Shown: in pieces, positions 1 through 7,501 of the stretch
Numbering within the stretch: the first letter of the stretch is position 1
Layout of the letters: each line of letters begins with the position of its first letter
Assembly: GCA_043804035.1 (NCBI GenBank)
Contig: JAZDJJ010000153.1
Coordinates: 1 to 27,855 of the forward strand
Direction: 5' to 3'
Origin: JAZDJJ01 sp043804035
GTDB lineage: Bacteria; Bacteroidota; Bacteroidia; Palsa-948
Length of the DNA: 27,855 bases
Notes under the pieces: model-generated
The model's input: the letters and a program-made list of their open reading frames with translations, nothing else
Told to the model about the DNA's origin: nothing
Database searches by the model: none
Position numbers and translations under genes: made by a program

Positions 1-1
1 T

Positions 2-136
2 AGTTTATTGCGTCATTACTTGGCAAGATTAAGAAGAAAGACAAAATGCTATAGCAAAAGCAAGGAAATGCTTGAATACTCTATAAAACTATTAATGCTA
101 AAGCGGAATAATCAATTGTGTATACTTAGTTACTAA
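2..136 (+). pseudogene. IS1-family transposase, C-terminal fragment (5' end outside window)
   Basis: An open frame enters from the left edge and runs 44 codons to TAA at 134-136. Its residues include RHYLARLRRKTKCYSKS, which matches from memory the C-terminal end of IS1-family (InsB-type) DDE transposases, where an arginine-rich RLxRKT-x-CYSKS segment precedes the stop. The sequence just past the stop, read inward as GGCATTAGTAACTAAG, could be the element's terminal inverted repeat, which would place the element's end near 139; this is weak. The window cannot show whether the rest of the element is intact, so it may be a complete transposase cut by the window edge rather than a remnant. It lies upstream of, and co-oriented with, the dehydrogenase gene. 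Confidence 0.6.
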
Positions 137-184
137 TGCCAAATATTCTTTTATAAATCCTTTTTTGGATTTTATCCCGTTAAT

Positions 185-212
185 TTGTAATTGAAAATTT
201 TATGTACGTTTG
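185..212 (+). promoter_or_regulatory. Predicted Bacteroidota-type promoter for the SDR-amidohydrolase-CAP group
   Basis: TACGTTTG at 205-212 fits the -7 consensus TAnnTTTG of the Bacteroidota primary sigma factor. A TTTG ending at 187 lies 17 nt upstream, close to the usual -33 spacing. Transcription would start near 217-220, leaving about a 95-nt leader before the ATG at 314. No second box of this quality was seen between 137 and 313, a stretch that otherwise holds only AT-rich non-coding sequence. Confidence 0.5.
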
Positions 213-313
213 TACAGCAGGAATTTATTTAACAAAAACCACAACATCATTCTAATTTATTCAGATAGCAAAACGTATTAAAATCCATCTTAATAGAAAC
301 TACAAAATCATTT

Positions 314-1072
314 ATGATAGCATTCATTACAGGAACAACATCAGGAATCGGCAAGGCAACTGCTGAAATTTTTGCTCTTAACAAATGGGATCTCATTATC
401 ACCGGCAGAAGAAAAGACCGGCTTGAAATGATTTCTTATGAACTGAAGAAAAAAAATAAAATAAAAGTTTTACCCCTTTGTTTTGATATACGTCATTTGA
501 AAGAAGTGGTGAAACATATCACTGCACTTAATTCAGAATGGAAAAATATTGATTTGCTCGTGAACAATGCCGGACTTGCCTCAGGACTTAATCCAATACA
601 AGATGGCAGCATTGATGACTGGGAAAGAATGATTGATACAAACATAAAAGGATTACTCTATGTTACTCGTCACATTGCTCCGCTGATGATTCAAAACAAG
701 AAAGGACATATCATCAATGTTGCTTCGCTTGCGGGAAAAGAAGTGTATCCAAACGGAAATGTTTATTGTGCCACCAAATTTGCTGTAGATGCACTCAGCC
801 GTTCTATGCGTATTGATATGCACCAGCATGGAATTCGTATAACTAATGTTGCTCCCGGTTTAGTGGAAACAGAATTTTCATTAGTGCGTTTCAAAGGCAA
901 TACAGACAATGCAAAAAAAGTTTACCAAAATATTACACCGCTAACGGCTCAGGATATAGCGGAAATAATTTACTGGGCTGCCACACGTCCCGCTCATGTA
1001 AACATAAGCGATGTAACCATAACTCCAACTGCACAGGCAAATACTTATCTTGTTCATAGAAAAAATTTATAA
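314..1072 (+). CDS. Short-chain dehydrogenase/reductase (YdfG-like)
   Basis: This 252-aa protein is a classical short-chain dehydrogenase, an NAD(P)-dependent cytosolic oxidoreductase with one Rossmann fold. Visible motifs are the nucleotide-binding TGxxxGIG at residues 6-13, NNAG at 84-87, N110, and the catalytic set S138, Y151 and K155 in the YxxxK arrangement. R32 and R33 after the second strand suggest preference for NADPH. Length and motif spacing match the YdfG type (3-hydroxy acid or serine dehydrogenase / malonic semialdehyde reductase), but the substrate cannot be read from sequence. The stop is 1 nt before the next gene's start, so the two are probably translated from one message. 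No Shine-Dalgarno sequence is seen, which is normal in this phylum. Confidence 0.9.
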   Translation: MIAFITGTTSGIGKATAEIFALNKWDLIITGRRKDRLEMISYELKKKNKIKVLPLCFDIRHLKEVVKHITALNSEWKNIDLLVNNAGLASGLNPIQDGSIDDWERMIDTNIKGLLYVTRHIAPLMIQNKKGHIINVASLAGKEVYPNGNVYCATKFAVDALSRSMRIDMHQHGIRITNVAPGLVETEFSLVRFKGNTDNAKKVYQNITPLTAQDIAEIIYWAATRPAHVNISDVTITPTAQANTYLVHRKNL

Positions 1073-1073
1073 T

Positions 1074-2726
1074 ATGAAATGTATCCGTAAATATTTTTTT
1101 ATCATGCTGTTTTTTTTCTCATTCTGTTCACCAAAAAAAGAATCTGCTGACATAATTGTGCATAATGCAATTGTTTACACAGTGGATTCATCTATGTCGG
1201 TAAAAGAAGCATTTGCAGTGAAGAACGGAAAAATTCTTTCCATAGGAACTAATAATGATATTCTTTCAAAGTATGATGCGAAAGAAAAAATTGATGCACA
1301 AGGCAAATCTGTCTTTCCCGGATTCATTGATGCTCATTGTCATTTTTTGAGTTACGGACTTAATTTGCAGAAGGTAAATTTGGTGGAGACAAAATCTTTT
1401 GACGAAGTTATTAAGCGTGTGGTAGAATTTTCAAAAACAAATAAATCGGAGTGGATTACAGGAAGAGGATGGGATCAAAACGACTGGGATATAAAAGAAT
1501 TTCCGAACAGAGTAAAATTGGATTCTCTCTTTCCGAACACTCCTGTTTTTTTGAAACGTGTTGATGGACATGCTGCCCTTGTAAATTCTGCTGCACTCCG
1601 TAAAGCAAACATTACTGGAAAAACAAAAGTAAATGGTGGAATTGTGGAAATGAAAAATGGAAATCTCACGGGTATTTTAATTGACAATGCAGTTGATTTG
1701 ATTGCGAACATAATTCCTCCACCTTCAAATGAAAAAATAAAAAATGCTCTTCTCTTTGCACAAAAAAATTGTTTTGCTGTCGGCTTGACAACTATTGATG
1801 ATGCAGGATTGGAAAAACAAGTTGTTGATTTGATTGACGAGATGCAAAAAAATAATGAATTAAAAATGCGCGTGTATGCCATGCTCAGTGATTCAAAAGA
1901 AAACTTGAATTACTATTTACAACATGGTACTTACAAAACTGAACGTCTGAATGTTCGTTCATTTAAATTTTATGCTGATGGATCTCTGGGTTCTCGCGGT
2001 GCATGTTTGCTTCAACCATATTCCGATAAACCGAACCAACAGGGATTTCTTATTAGTAAAAAAGAATATTATAAAGAGATGGCACAAAAAATGTTTGAAA
2101 AAGGATTTCAGATGAATACGCATTGCATTGGAGATTCGGGTGTGAGATTGATTTTGGATACATATAAAAAAATATTTATTACTTATTTAGATTCAAGATG
2201 GAGAATAGAACATTTTCAAGTTACTACAAAATCTGATATTTCTTCATTGGCATTTTTGAAATCAAAAAATAACATCATTCCTTCCATCCAACCTACTCAC
2301 GCAACTTCTGATATGTATTGGGCAAAAGACAGATTAGGAAATGAACGAGTGAAATACGCGTATGCTTACAAGGATTTATTAAAAGCTACAGATATGGTTG
2401 CACTTGGCACAGATTTCCCTGTGGAAAATATTAATCCGCTGTACACTTTTTATGCCGCAGTAGCAAGAAAGGATTTGAAAGGATTTCCCGAAGAAGGGTT
2501 CCAAACAGAAAATGCTTTGACACGTGAAGAAACTCTGAAAGGCATGACTTTATGGGCAGCATATTCTAACTTTGAAGAAAAAGAAAAAGGAAGCATTGAA
2601 CGCGGAAAATTTGCCGACTTTGTAATTCTTGATAAAGACATTATGAAAATAAATATTGATGAGGTTCCGAAAACAAAAGTAATTTGTACATATATCAATG
2701 GAGAAAAAGTTTATCCCGTTAAATAA
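1074..2726 (+). CDS. YtcJ-like amidohydrolase (amidohydrolase_3 family), probable lipoprotein
   Basis: This 550-aa metal-dependent hydrolase has the amidohydrolase_3 / YtcJ-like pattern. It has an N-terminal beta domain leading into FPGFIDAHCH, with metal ligands H88 and H90, then DGHAALVNS, YADGSLGSRG, HCIGDSGVR, RIEHFQ and a late GTDFPVEN with the catalytic-type D447. Related enzymes hydrolyse amide or formamide bonds, but the substrate here is unknown. I chose the ATG at 1074, not the in-frame ATG at 1050: it starts just after the dehydrogenase stop and gives a clean signal, MKCIRKYFF then a hydrophobic run ending at C18. The lipobox (FSFC) is imperfect, so lipid attachment is inferred. 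The CAP gene follows after 26 nt. Confidence 0.9.
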   Translation: MKCIRKYFFIMLFFFSFCSPKKESADIIVHNAIVYTVDSSMSVKEAFAVKNGKILSIGTNNDILSKYDAKEKIDAQGKSVFPGFIDAHCHFLSYGLNLQKVNLVETKSFDEVIKRVVEFSKTNKSEWITGRGWDQNDWDIKEFPNRVKLDSLFPNTPVFLKRVDGHAALVNSAALRKANITGKTKVNGGIVEMKNGNLTGILIDNAVDLIANIIPPPSNEKIKNALLFAQKNCFAVGLTTIDDAGLEKQVVDLIDEMQKNNELKMRVYAMLSDSKENLNYYLQHGTYKTERLNVRSFKFYADGSLGSRGACLLQPYSDKPNQQGFLISKKEYYKEMAQKMFEKGFQMNTHCIGDSGVRLILDTYKKIFITYLDSRWRIEHFQVTTKSDISSLAFLKSKNNIIPSIQPTHATSDMYWAKDRLGNERVKYAYAYKDLLKATDMVALGTDFPVENINPLYTFYAAVARKDLKGFPEEGFQTENALTREETLKGMTLWAAYSNFEEKEKGSIERGKFADFVILDKDIMKINIDEVPKTKVICTYINGEKVYPVK

Positions 2727-2752
2727 AAACCTATAAGAGAAACACTAACAAT

Positions 2753-3391
2753 ATGAAAAAAATTATTTATTTTATCCCGGCAACACTGTTGTTTTTATCT
2801 TTCGGAAAACAATCCGGCGATTATCCTTTTTCAAAATGGGATGCAGCAACATTAGAAAAAGCAAACTCGGCAAAAGACATTTCTTCTCTTTCTGCTGAGG
2901 AAAAAAAGGTTATCTATTATGTGAATCTCGTTCGGCTAAATTCCGATCTTTTTGCAAAAACATATTTTCAGAAATACATGGATTCAACTAAAACCAAACT
3001 CACTACTTTTTCCAGATCTCTTCAGCATGACCTTACTGCCAAATACAAACCAATGGATATATTAACTGTGAAACAGGATCTTTTGGAAGAAGCATTAGAG
3101 CATGCAAAAGATTTAGGGAAATCCGGCAAGACGGGACATTTTGCTTCTGACGGCAAGAGTTATGACTTTCGTGTAAAAAAATTTAAAAACATATATTCTT
3201 CTGTAGTAGAAAACTGTGGCTATGGACATCAAGATGCGATTTCTATTGTTATCAAATTGCTTATAAATGAAGGACAGGGTTCAATTGAATACCGCAAAAA
3301 TATTCTTGATAAGAATCTGAAATACATTGGCGTTTCCATTCAGCCGCATAAAAAGGAAAAATGGAATTGTGTGATGGATTTTGCCAAGTAA
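2753..3391 (+). CDS. Secreted CAP-domain (SCP/PR-1-like) protein
   Basis: This 212-aa protein starts with a signal peptide (MKKIIYFIPATLLFLSF) followed by about 30 linker residues. The rest fits the CAP superfamily: a helix with YYVNLVRLNSDLFA (56-69), HAKDLGKSGKTGHF with candidate ligand H129, VVENCGYG with E153, and R181-x-N183-I184 ahead of YIGVSI and the closing W-x-C-V-M-D-F. H129 and E153 correspond to residues of the CAP cavity. C155 and C206 could form a disulfide. Bacterial CAP proteins are exported and mostly uncharacterised. It is probably cotranscribed with the two genes before it. Its stop faces the end of the rplQ reading frame; no clear terminator hairpin is visible between them. 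Confidence 0.8.
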   Translation: MKKIIYFIPATLLFLSFGKQSGDYPFSKWDAATLEKANSAKDISSLSAEEKKVIYYVNLVRLNSDLFAKTYFQKYMDSTKTKLTTFSRSLQHDLTAKYKPMDILTVKQDLLEEALEHAKDLGKSGKTGHFASDGKSYDFRVKKFKNIYSSVVENCGYGHQDAISIVIKLLINEGQGSIEYRKNILDKNLKYIGVSIQPHKKEKWNCVMDFAK

Positions 3392-3437
3392 AAAATCAAC
3401 TGCTCCGATGAAATAATTAGTAACTTCTCCCCAAAAA

Positions 3438-3683
3438 TCATTCACTTTTTTTCTCTTCAGAGTTTGACGTTGGTTGTTCCGCTATTGGTTGTTCCGGTGT
3501 TGATTGTTCTGATGTCGATTGTTCCGCTATTGGTTGTTCTAATGTTGATTGTTCTGCTGATGATTGTTCTGGTGTTGATTGTTCTAATGTTGATTGTTCT
3601 GCTGATTCTAATTTCGTTTCATTTTTTTTCTTACCTCCACCGCGTCTGGTTCTCTTTGTTGTTTTTATGTCTTTTGTTTTTTT
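3438..3683 (-). other. Out-of-frame C-terminal extension of rplQ with nine pentapeptide repeats
   Basis: On the minus strand, reading one base back at the seven-A run (plus-strand T at 3677-3683) bypasses the TAA at 3665-3667 and continues for 79 codons to TGA at 3438-3440. The translation starts TKDIKTTKRTRRGGGKKKNE, the basic TRRGGGKKK type of tail common on Bacteroidota L17. It then runs through nine EQ-x-x-x units (EQSTL, EQSTP, EQSSA, EQPIA and similar) encoded by nine 15-nt repeats at 3465-3599, and ends SNSEEKKSE. The repeat period is a multiple of three and the composition is protein-like only in this frame. The -1 frame has no start of its own, so this is either the ancestral tail cut off by an indel or one reached by frameshifting. 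Confidence 0.7.
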
Positions 3684-4057
3684 GCGTCAAGCATGATTTG
3701 ATTGAAGTCCACTAGTTCCATGAGACACATTTCGGCATTATCGCCAAGACGAAATCCGGTTTTTAGGATACGTGTATATCCTCCGTGCCGTTCAGCAATT
3801 TTTGGTGCCACATCACGAAATAAAGTGGCTACCACTTTATTATTTTGCAACTGACGAAAAACCATTCTGCGGGAGTGAGTAGTATCATTTTTTGATCTAG
3901 TGAGAATTGGTTCAACGAATTTTCTCAATGATTTTGCTTTCTGCACCGTAGTGTTAATTCGCTTATGCAGAATAAGTGATGCAGCCATATTTGACAGCAA
4001 AGCATAGCGATGCGAATTAGTTCTACTTAAATGATTTATCTTTTTTCTATGTCTCAT
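3665..4057 (-). CDS. rplQ: Large-subunit ribosomal protein L17, tail apparently frameshifted
   Basis: The uninterrupted frame gives 130 aa starting MRHRKKINHLSRTNSHRYAL, the L17 N-terminus, with the conserved RRMVFRQL and GGYTRILKTGFRLGDNAEMC segments. L17 lies near the exit of the peptide tunnel. The core domain is complete at about residue 120. The frame then hits a run of seven A positioned as gcA AAA AAA and stops three codons later. A 79-residue basic and repeat-rich extension continues in the -1 frame, so the native product may be 206 aa. rplQ is the last gene of the cluster, 8 nt after rpoA, as in most bacteria. Confidence 0.93.
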   Translation of the reverse strand: MRHRKKINHLSRTNSHRYALLSNMAASLILHKRINTTVQKAKSLRKFVEPILTRSKNDTTHSRRMVFRQLQNNKVVATLFRDVAPKIAERHGGYTRILKTGFRLGDNAEMCLMELVDFNQIMLDAKKQKT

Positions 4058-4065
4058 CGTTAATA

Positions 4066-5082
4066 TTATCTATTGATTGTGGTTGTTTTTTTTTCCTTTA
4101 TAAAACCGTATTTAGATACATCCATTCCAAAATGCAGCCCTTTTGTGTTTACAAGGTCTTCTAATTCAGTCAAAGATTTTTTTCCAAAGTTGCGGAATTT
4201 CAATAGGTCCATTCTATTAAAAGATACCAAGTCGGCAAGTGTTTCAACATCTGCTGCTTTCAAGCAGTTCAACGCCCGAACGGAAAGATCCATATCAATC
4301 AATCTTGATTTGAGCAGTTGACAAAGATGAAGTGAGTGTTCATCAAAGCTATCATTTTCTTTTTTCTCTTCTGCATTGAAAATAATTTTTTCATCAGAGA
4401 AAAGAACGAAGTGCTGAATAAGAATTCTTGCTGCTTCTTTCAATGAATCTTTTGGATGAATGGAGCCATCAGTTTTGATATCCAGAATAAGTTTTTCATA
4501 GTCAGTTTTTTGTTCAACGCGGTAATTTTCCACCGTGTATTTTACATGACGGATTGGTGTATAGATGGAATCAATGGGAATAAAACCAATAGGGCTATTC
4601 AGAGGTTTGTTTTCTTCGGCAGGAACATATCCCCGTCCTTTATTAATGGTGATTTCAAATTTTAATTTCACATTTTCTTCCATATTGCAAATTACCAACT
4701 CCGGATTAAGTATCATAAAATTTGAAGTGAATTTTCCAATATCTCCAGCAGTAAATTGTTTCTTTTCGCTAAGAGAAATAGTTATCTTTTCAGTATCAAC
4801 GCCATTAACCTGTTGTTTGAAACGTACCTGCTTTAGATTTAAAACTATTTCAGTTACATCTTCAAGGATCCCTTTGATAGTAGAAAATTCGTAATCAATA
4901 TTATCTATACGCAAGCCCGTAATAGCATAACCCTCCAGAGATGCAAGAAGAATTCTACGAAATGCATTTCCAATAGTAACTCCATAGCCATGTTCAAGTG
5001 GGCGAAATTCAAACTGTCCTTCTGTGTCAGTAGAATGGAGCATGATTACTTTTTCGGGTTTTTGAAATAAGAAAGTTGCCAT
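4066..5082 (-). CDS. rpoA: DNA-directed RNA polymerase alpha subunit
   Basis: At 338 aa this is a full-length alpha subunit. The N-terminal dimerisation domain includes FEFRPLEHGYGVTIGNAFRR (about 24-43), followed by LASLEGYAI. The C-terminal domain includes LDMDLSVRALN-type sequence near 265 and LLKFRNFGKKSLTELEDL, the two helix-hairpin-helix elements that contact UP elements and activators. The alpha dimer nucleates assembly of beta and beta-prime. rplQ follows after 8 nt. The 242-nt gap to rpsD is mostly the 28-unit heptamer array, which starts 3 nt upstream of this start codon and would form the 5' leader of rpoA in the transcript. Confidence 0.98.
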   Translation of the reverse strand: MATFLFQKPEKVIMLHSTDTEGQFEFRPLEHGYGVTIGNAFRRILLASLEGYAITGLRIDNIDYEFSTIKGILEDVTEIVLNLKQVRFKQQVNGVDTEKITISLSEKKQFTAGDIGKFTSNFMILNPELVICNMEENVKLKFEITINKGRGYVPAEENKPLNSPIGFIPIDSIYTPIRHVKYTVENYRVEQKTDYEKLILDIKTDGSIHPKDSLKEAARILIQHFVLFSDEKIIFNAEEKKENDSFDEHSLHLCQLLKSRLIDMDLSVRALNCLKAADVETLADLVSFNRMDLLKFRNFGKKSLTELEDLVNTKGLHFGMDVSKYGFIKEKKTTTINR

Positions 5083-5085
5083 AGT

Positions 5086-5281
5086 GATTTAAGATTTAAG
5101 ATTTATGATTTACGATTTACGATTTACGATTTACGATTTACAATTTACGATTATCAATTTACGATTATCAATTTACAATTAACGATTAACGATTAACGAT
5201 TTACAATTTACGATTTACAATTTACGATTAACGATTAACGATTTACAATTTACAATTTACAAATAACGAATAACGCTTTAC
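5086..5281. repeat. 28-unit tandem heptamer array between rpsD and rpoA
   Basis: The stretch divides exactly into 28 consecutive 7-nt units with no phase slip. The commonest is gatttac, with variants gatttaa, aatttac, gattaac, gattatc, aattaac, aaataac, gaataac and gctttac. It fills nearly all of the rpoA upstream gap. On the transcribed strand the unit reads gtaaatc and places TAA in all three frames every 21 nt. No open frame or recognised RNA element is present. Confidence 0.95.
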
Positions 5282-5324
5282 ATAGTCAGTGTTTTTAAAA
5301 TGCAATAAACAACTGACACTATTT

Positions 5325-5930
5325 TTATTTAGAATACAATTCTACTATAAGTTGCTCTTTAATATTTTCTGGTATCTGCGTACGTTCGGGCATAGCAAGA
5401 AACCGCCCTTGTAACAGATTGTTGTCAAACTCAATCCATGGATACTTTGTATTACCAGATGCTATAGAGTTGCGAATAGAATTCATGTTTTTTGAACGTT
5501 CTCTTACGCCAACAATATCACCGGGTTTTAAAGTATAAGATGGAATATTTACAACTTTTCCATTTACAATAATATGTTTATGAGAAACCAATTGTCGTGC
5601 AGCTCTGCGGGTGGGAGCAACGCCCATTCTGTAAGTAGTGTTGTCCAAACGCGATTCCAAAAGTTGAAGCAGTACTTCTCCTGTAACTCCTTTGTGGCTG
5701 GCAGCACGATGGAAAATGTTTTCAAACTGACGCTCCATAACACCATAAATATATTTGGCTTTCTGCTTTTCTGAAAGTTGAACAGAATATTCTGATTTCT
5801 TGGTATGTTTTTTTGTCATACCATGCATACCGGGAGAATATGCTTTTTTCTCTAATGTTTTTCCGCCACCAAGGATGGGTTCGCCAAATCTTCTTGAGAT
5901 TCTTAATTTAGGACCAGTGTATCTTGCCAT
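5325..5930 (-). CDS. rpsD: Small-subunit ribosomal protein S4, zinc-free form
   Basis: This 201-aa protein begins MARYTGPKLRISRRFGEPI and has the S4 RNA-binding domain (RLDNTTYRMGVAPTRRAARQ through KHIIVNGKVVNIPSYTLKPG, about 93-140). S4 nucleates 16S folding. The N-terminal cysteine cluster of zinc-binding S4 (CxxC after MARYTGP) is replaced by KLRIS, so this is the zinc-independent form. It sits between rpsK and rpoA as usual, 47 nt after rpsK. In some bacteria S4 autoregulates the alpha operon; no such leader structure is evident here. Confidence 0.98.
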   Translation of the reverse strand: MARYTGPKLRISRRFGEPILGGGKTLEKKAYSPGMHGMTKKHTKKSEYSVQLSEKQKAKYIYGVMERQFENIFHRAASHKGVTGEVLLQLLESRLDNTTYRMGVAPTRRAARQLVSHKHIIVNGKVVNIPSYTLKPGDIVGVRERSKNMNSIRNSIASGNTKYPWIEFDNNLLQGRFLAMPERTQIPENIKEQLIVELYSK

Positions 5931-5977
5931 TTTTAATTTATTGTTTGTAAAAAATTTATTCTATAATAATTTTATTT

Positions 5978-6415
5978 CTATATTCTTCTCTTTTTAGGAG
6001 GACGACAGCCGTTATGCGGAATAGGTGTCAGATCTATAATTTCCAAAATCTCTAATTTGTTCATATGTAAAGTACGGATAGCATTTTCTCTTCCTGCTCC
6101 CGGTCCTTTGATATATACCTTTACTTTACGTAATCCTAATCCATAAGCAGTACGAGCACAATCGGCAGCAGTTATCATACCTGCATAGGGAGTATTCTTT
6201 TTTGAACCGCGAAATTTCATTTTTCCTGCTGATGACCAAGCAATTACCTGTCCACGACTATTGGTAATGGAAATGATGATATTATTAAAAGCCGCATGAA
6301 TATGCGCCTCTCCAACAGCATCAATTTTTACAGTTCTCTTTTTTTTCGTTTTAACAGATTTCGCTACTACTTCATCGCCTTGAGTTTGTTGTTGTGATTT
6401 TTTTTCTTCTGCCAT
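5978..6415 (-). CDS. rpsK: Small-subunit ribosomal protein S11
   Basis: This 145-aa protein carries the S11 core: GEAHIHAAFNNIIISITN, WSSAGKMKFRGSKKNTPYA, GLGLRKVKVYIKGPGAGREN, and the C-terminal DLTPIPHNGCRPPKKRRI. S11 forms the platform of the 30S subunit near the mRNA exit. It is about 15 residues longer than most S11 proteins because of a lysine- and glutamine-rich N-terminus (MAEEKKSQQQTQGDEVVAKS). No better internal start was found. rpsM lies 98 nt upstream and rpsD 47 nt downstream. Confidence 0.97.
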   Translation of the reverse strand: MAEEKKSQQQTQGDEVVAKSVKTKKKRTVKIDAVGEAHIHAAFNNIIISITNSRGQVIAWSSAGKMKFRGSKKNTPYAGMITAADCARTAYGLGLRKVKVYIKGPGAGRENAIRTLHMNKLEILEIIDLTPIPHNGCRPPKKRRI

Positions 6416-6513
6416 TTTTTTTTGATTTAACGATTATTTATTATTTAAGTTATTTGCCCTATTTCCTATTTTTGCAATGCCATTTAGATAACTACTAAAA
6501 TCAATATATAATA

Positions 6514-6897
6514 TTAACCTTTACCTGGCGCTATTTTTTTATTTGCAATAGTTCTTCTTTTTCCTTTACGTGTACGTGCATTACTGCGTGTACGTTGTCC
6601 GCGAACAGGAGCACCTTTTTTGTGTCTCATTCCGCGGTAGGTACCAATATCTATCAATCGTTTAATGTTCAGTTGAACTTCAGAACGAAGTGCTCCTTCT
6701 ACTTTAAATTTTTCAGTAATGATGCTGCGGATTTTGTTCAGGTCGCTATCGTTCCAATCCTGAACTTTTTTGTTAACATCTATATTAGATTCTTTAAGAA
6801 TCTTGCGGGCAGAACTTGGACCAATACCATAAACATATGTAAGTCCTATTACTCCGCGTTTATTTTTTGGAATATCAATACCAGCAATACGTGCCAT
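6514..6897 (-). CDS. rpsM: Small-subunit ribosomal protein S13
   Basis: This 127-aa protein begins MARIAGIDIPKNKRGVIGLT and ends with the basic tail containing RGMRHKKGAPVRGQRT and NARTRKGKRRTIANKK. S13 sits in the head of the 30S subunit and contacts the P-site tRNA and the 50S subunit through bridge B1. The helix-two-turn-helix segment TYVYGIGPSSARKILKES is at about 21-38. It lies 31 nt after rpmJ and leads into rpsK, the standard alpha-operon order. Confidence 0.98.
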   Translation of the reverse strand: MARIAGIDIPKNKRGVIGLTYVYGIGPSSARKILKESNIDVNKKVQDWNDSDLNKIRSIITEKFKVEGALRSEVQLNIKRLIDIGTYRGMRHKKGAPVRGQRTRSNARTRKGKRRTIANKKIAPGKG

Positions 6898-6928
6898 TGT
6901 TTTTTTGTTTAGAGGTTGGAATCACTTT

Positions 6929-7045
6929 TTATTTTTGTCGTTGTTTGAACTTTGGTGTTTTTTTATTGATAACATACAATCGTCCTTTTCTGCGAACGAT
7001 CTTGCAGTCAGTACTACGTTTTTTTATGGATGTTCTTACTTTCAT
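6929..7045 (-). CDS. rpmJ: Large-subunit ribosomal protein L36, zinc-ligand-depleted
   Basis: This 38-aa frame starts at ATG (7045-7043), reads MKVRTSIKKRSTDCKIVRRK then GRLYVINKKTPKFKQRQK, and stops at TAA (6931-6929). It is L36, the smallest 50S protein. Zinc-binding L36 uses C11, C14, C27 and a histidine near 32. Here residue 11 is Ser, 14 is Cys, 27 is Asn and 32 is Lys, so no metal site remains, as is usual for this phylum. It sits between infA and rpsM in the expected order, 124 nt after infA. Confidence 0.95.
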   Translation of the reverse strand: MKVRTSIKKRSTDCKIVRRKGRLYVINKKTPKFKQRQK

Positions 7046-7169
7046 ATTTATAATTATTTATGTAAGTATCATTCTCACTATATATGATTATTTTATAAAC
7101 AGATTCAATATCAATCTGATAATTTCTAATGTGTGTGATATTAAAATAATATTCAATTTTATTGTCAAT

Positions 7170-7388
7170 TTATTTATATCTAAAAGTTATTCTTCCTTTT
7201 GTTAAATCATAAGGCGACATTTCCAAATGTACTTTATCTCCCGGTAAAATTCTTATGTAATGCATCCGCATCTTACCTGAAATATGAGCCGTGAGGATGT
7301 GTCCATTTTCTAATTTTACACGAAACATAGCATTTGATAATGCTTCTATAATAATTCCATCTTGTTCTATCAACGATTGTTTTGCCAT
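7170..7388 (-). CDS. infA: Translation initiation factor IF-1
   Basis: This 72-aa protein, MAKQSLIEQDGIIIEALSNA and onward, is a single S1/OB-fold domain with LENGHILTAHISGKMRMHYI and the closing PYDLTKGRITFRYK, the standard IF-1 ends. IF-1 binds the 30S A site during initiation. The frame stays open upstream for 43 more codons, but that part is hydrophobic, unlike IF-1, and the usual MAKQ start is at 7388. The 113 nt between map and this start hold two TAGTTTTG boxes, so infA may have its own promoter. Confidence 0.97.
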   Translation of the reverse strand: MAKQSLIEQDGIIIEALSNAMFRVKLENGHILTAHISGKMRMHYIRILPGDKVHLEMSPYDLTKGRITFRYK

Positions 7389-7444
7389 ACTTTTACGAAT
7401 TACAAAAATTTTGTAAATTAAATTTTTTACAAAATCACAAAATG

Positions 7445-7483
7445 CAAAACTACAAAAAAAGTAATACCAATATGACAAAACTA
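7445..7483 (-). promoter_or_regulatory. Twin candidate -7 boxes upstream of infA
   Basis: Read on the minus strand, TAGTTTTG occurs at 7452-7445 and again at 7483-7476. Both fit the Bacteroidota -7 consensus TAnnTTTG. They are 31 nt apart. Possible -33 TTG partners are off the best spacing (23 nt upstream for each). Transcription would begin around 7438 or 7469, giving a leader of about 50-80 nt for infA. The match is by consensus only. Confidence 0.4.
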
Positions 7484-7501
7484 TTTTCTTTATACTTTCT
7501 T

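Noticed and set aside
1475..1882. Minus-strand 135-codon frame inside the amidohydrolase gene
   Set aside because: It is fully antisense to a gene with clear family motifs and has no recognisable domain.
3392..3437. Bidirectional terminator between the CAP gene and rplQ
   Set aside because: I could not find a convincing stem-loop in either orientation in this short gap.
3464..3715. Plus-strand frame of hydrophobic leucine/isoleucine/valine repeats
   Set aside because: It is the antisense of the 15-nt repeats that encode the EQxxx tail of L17; repeat DNA of this period is open in several frames.
5086..5281. CRISPR array
   Set aside because: Units are 7 nt without spacers and no cas genes are nearby; this is a simple tandem array.
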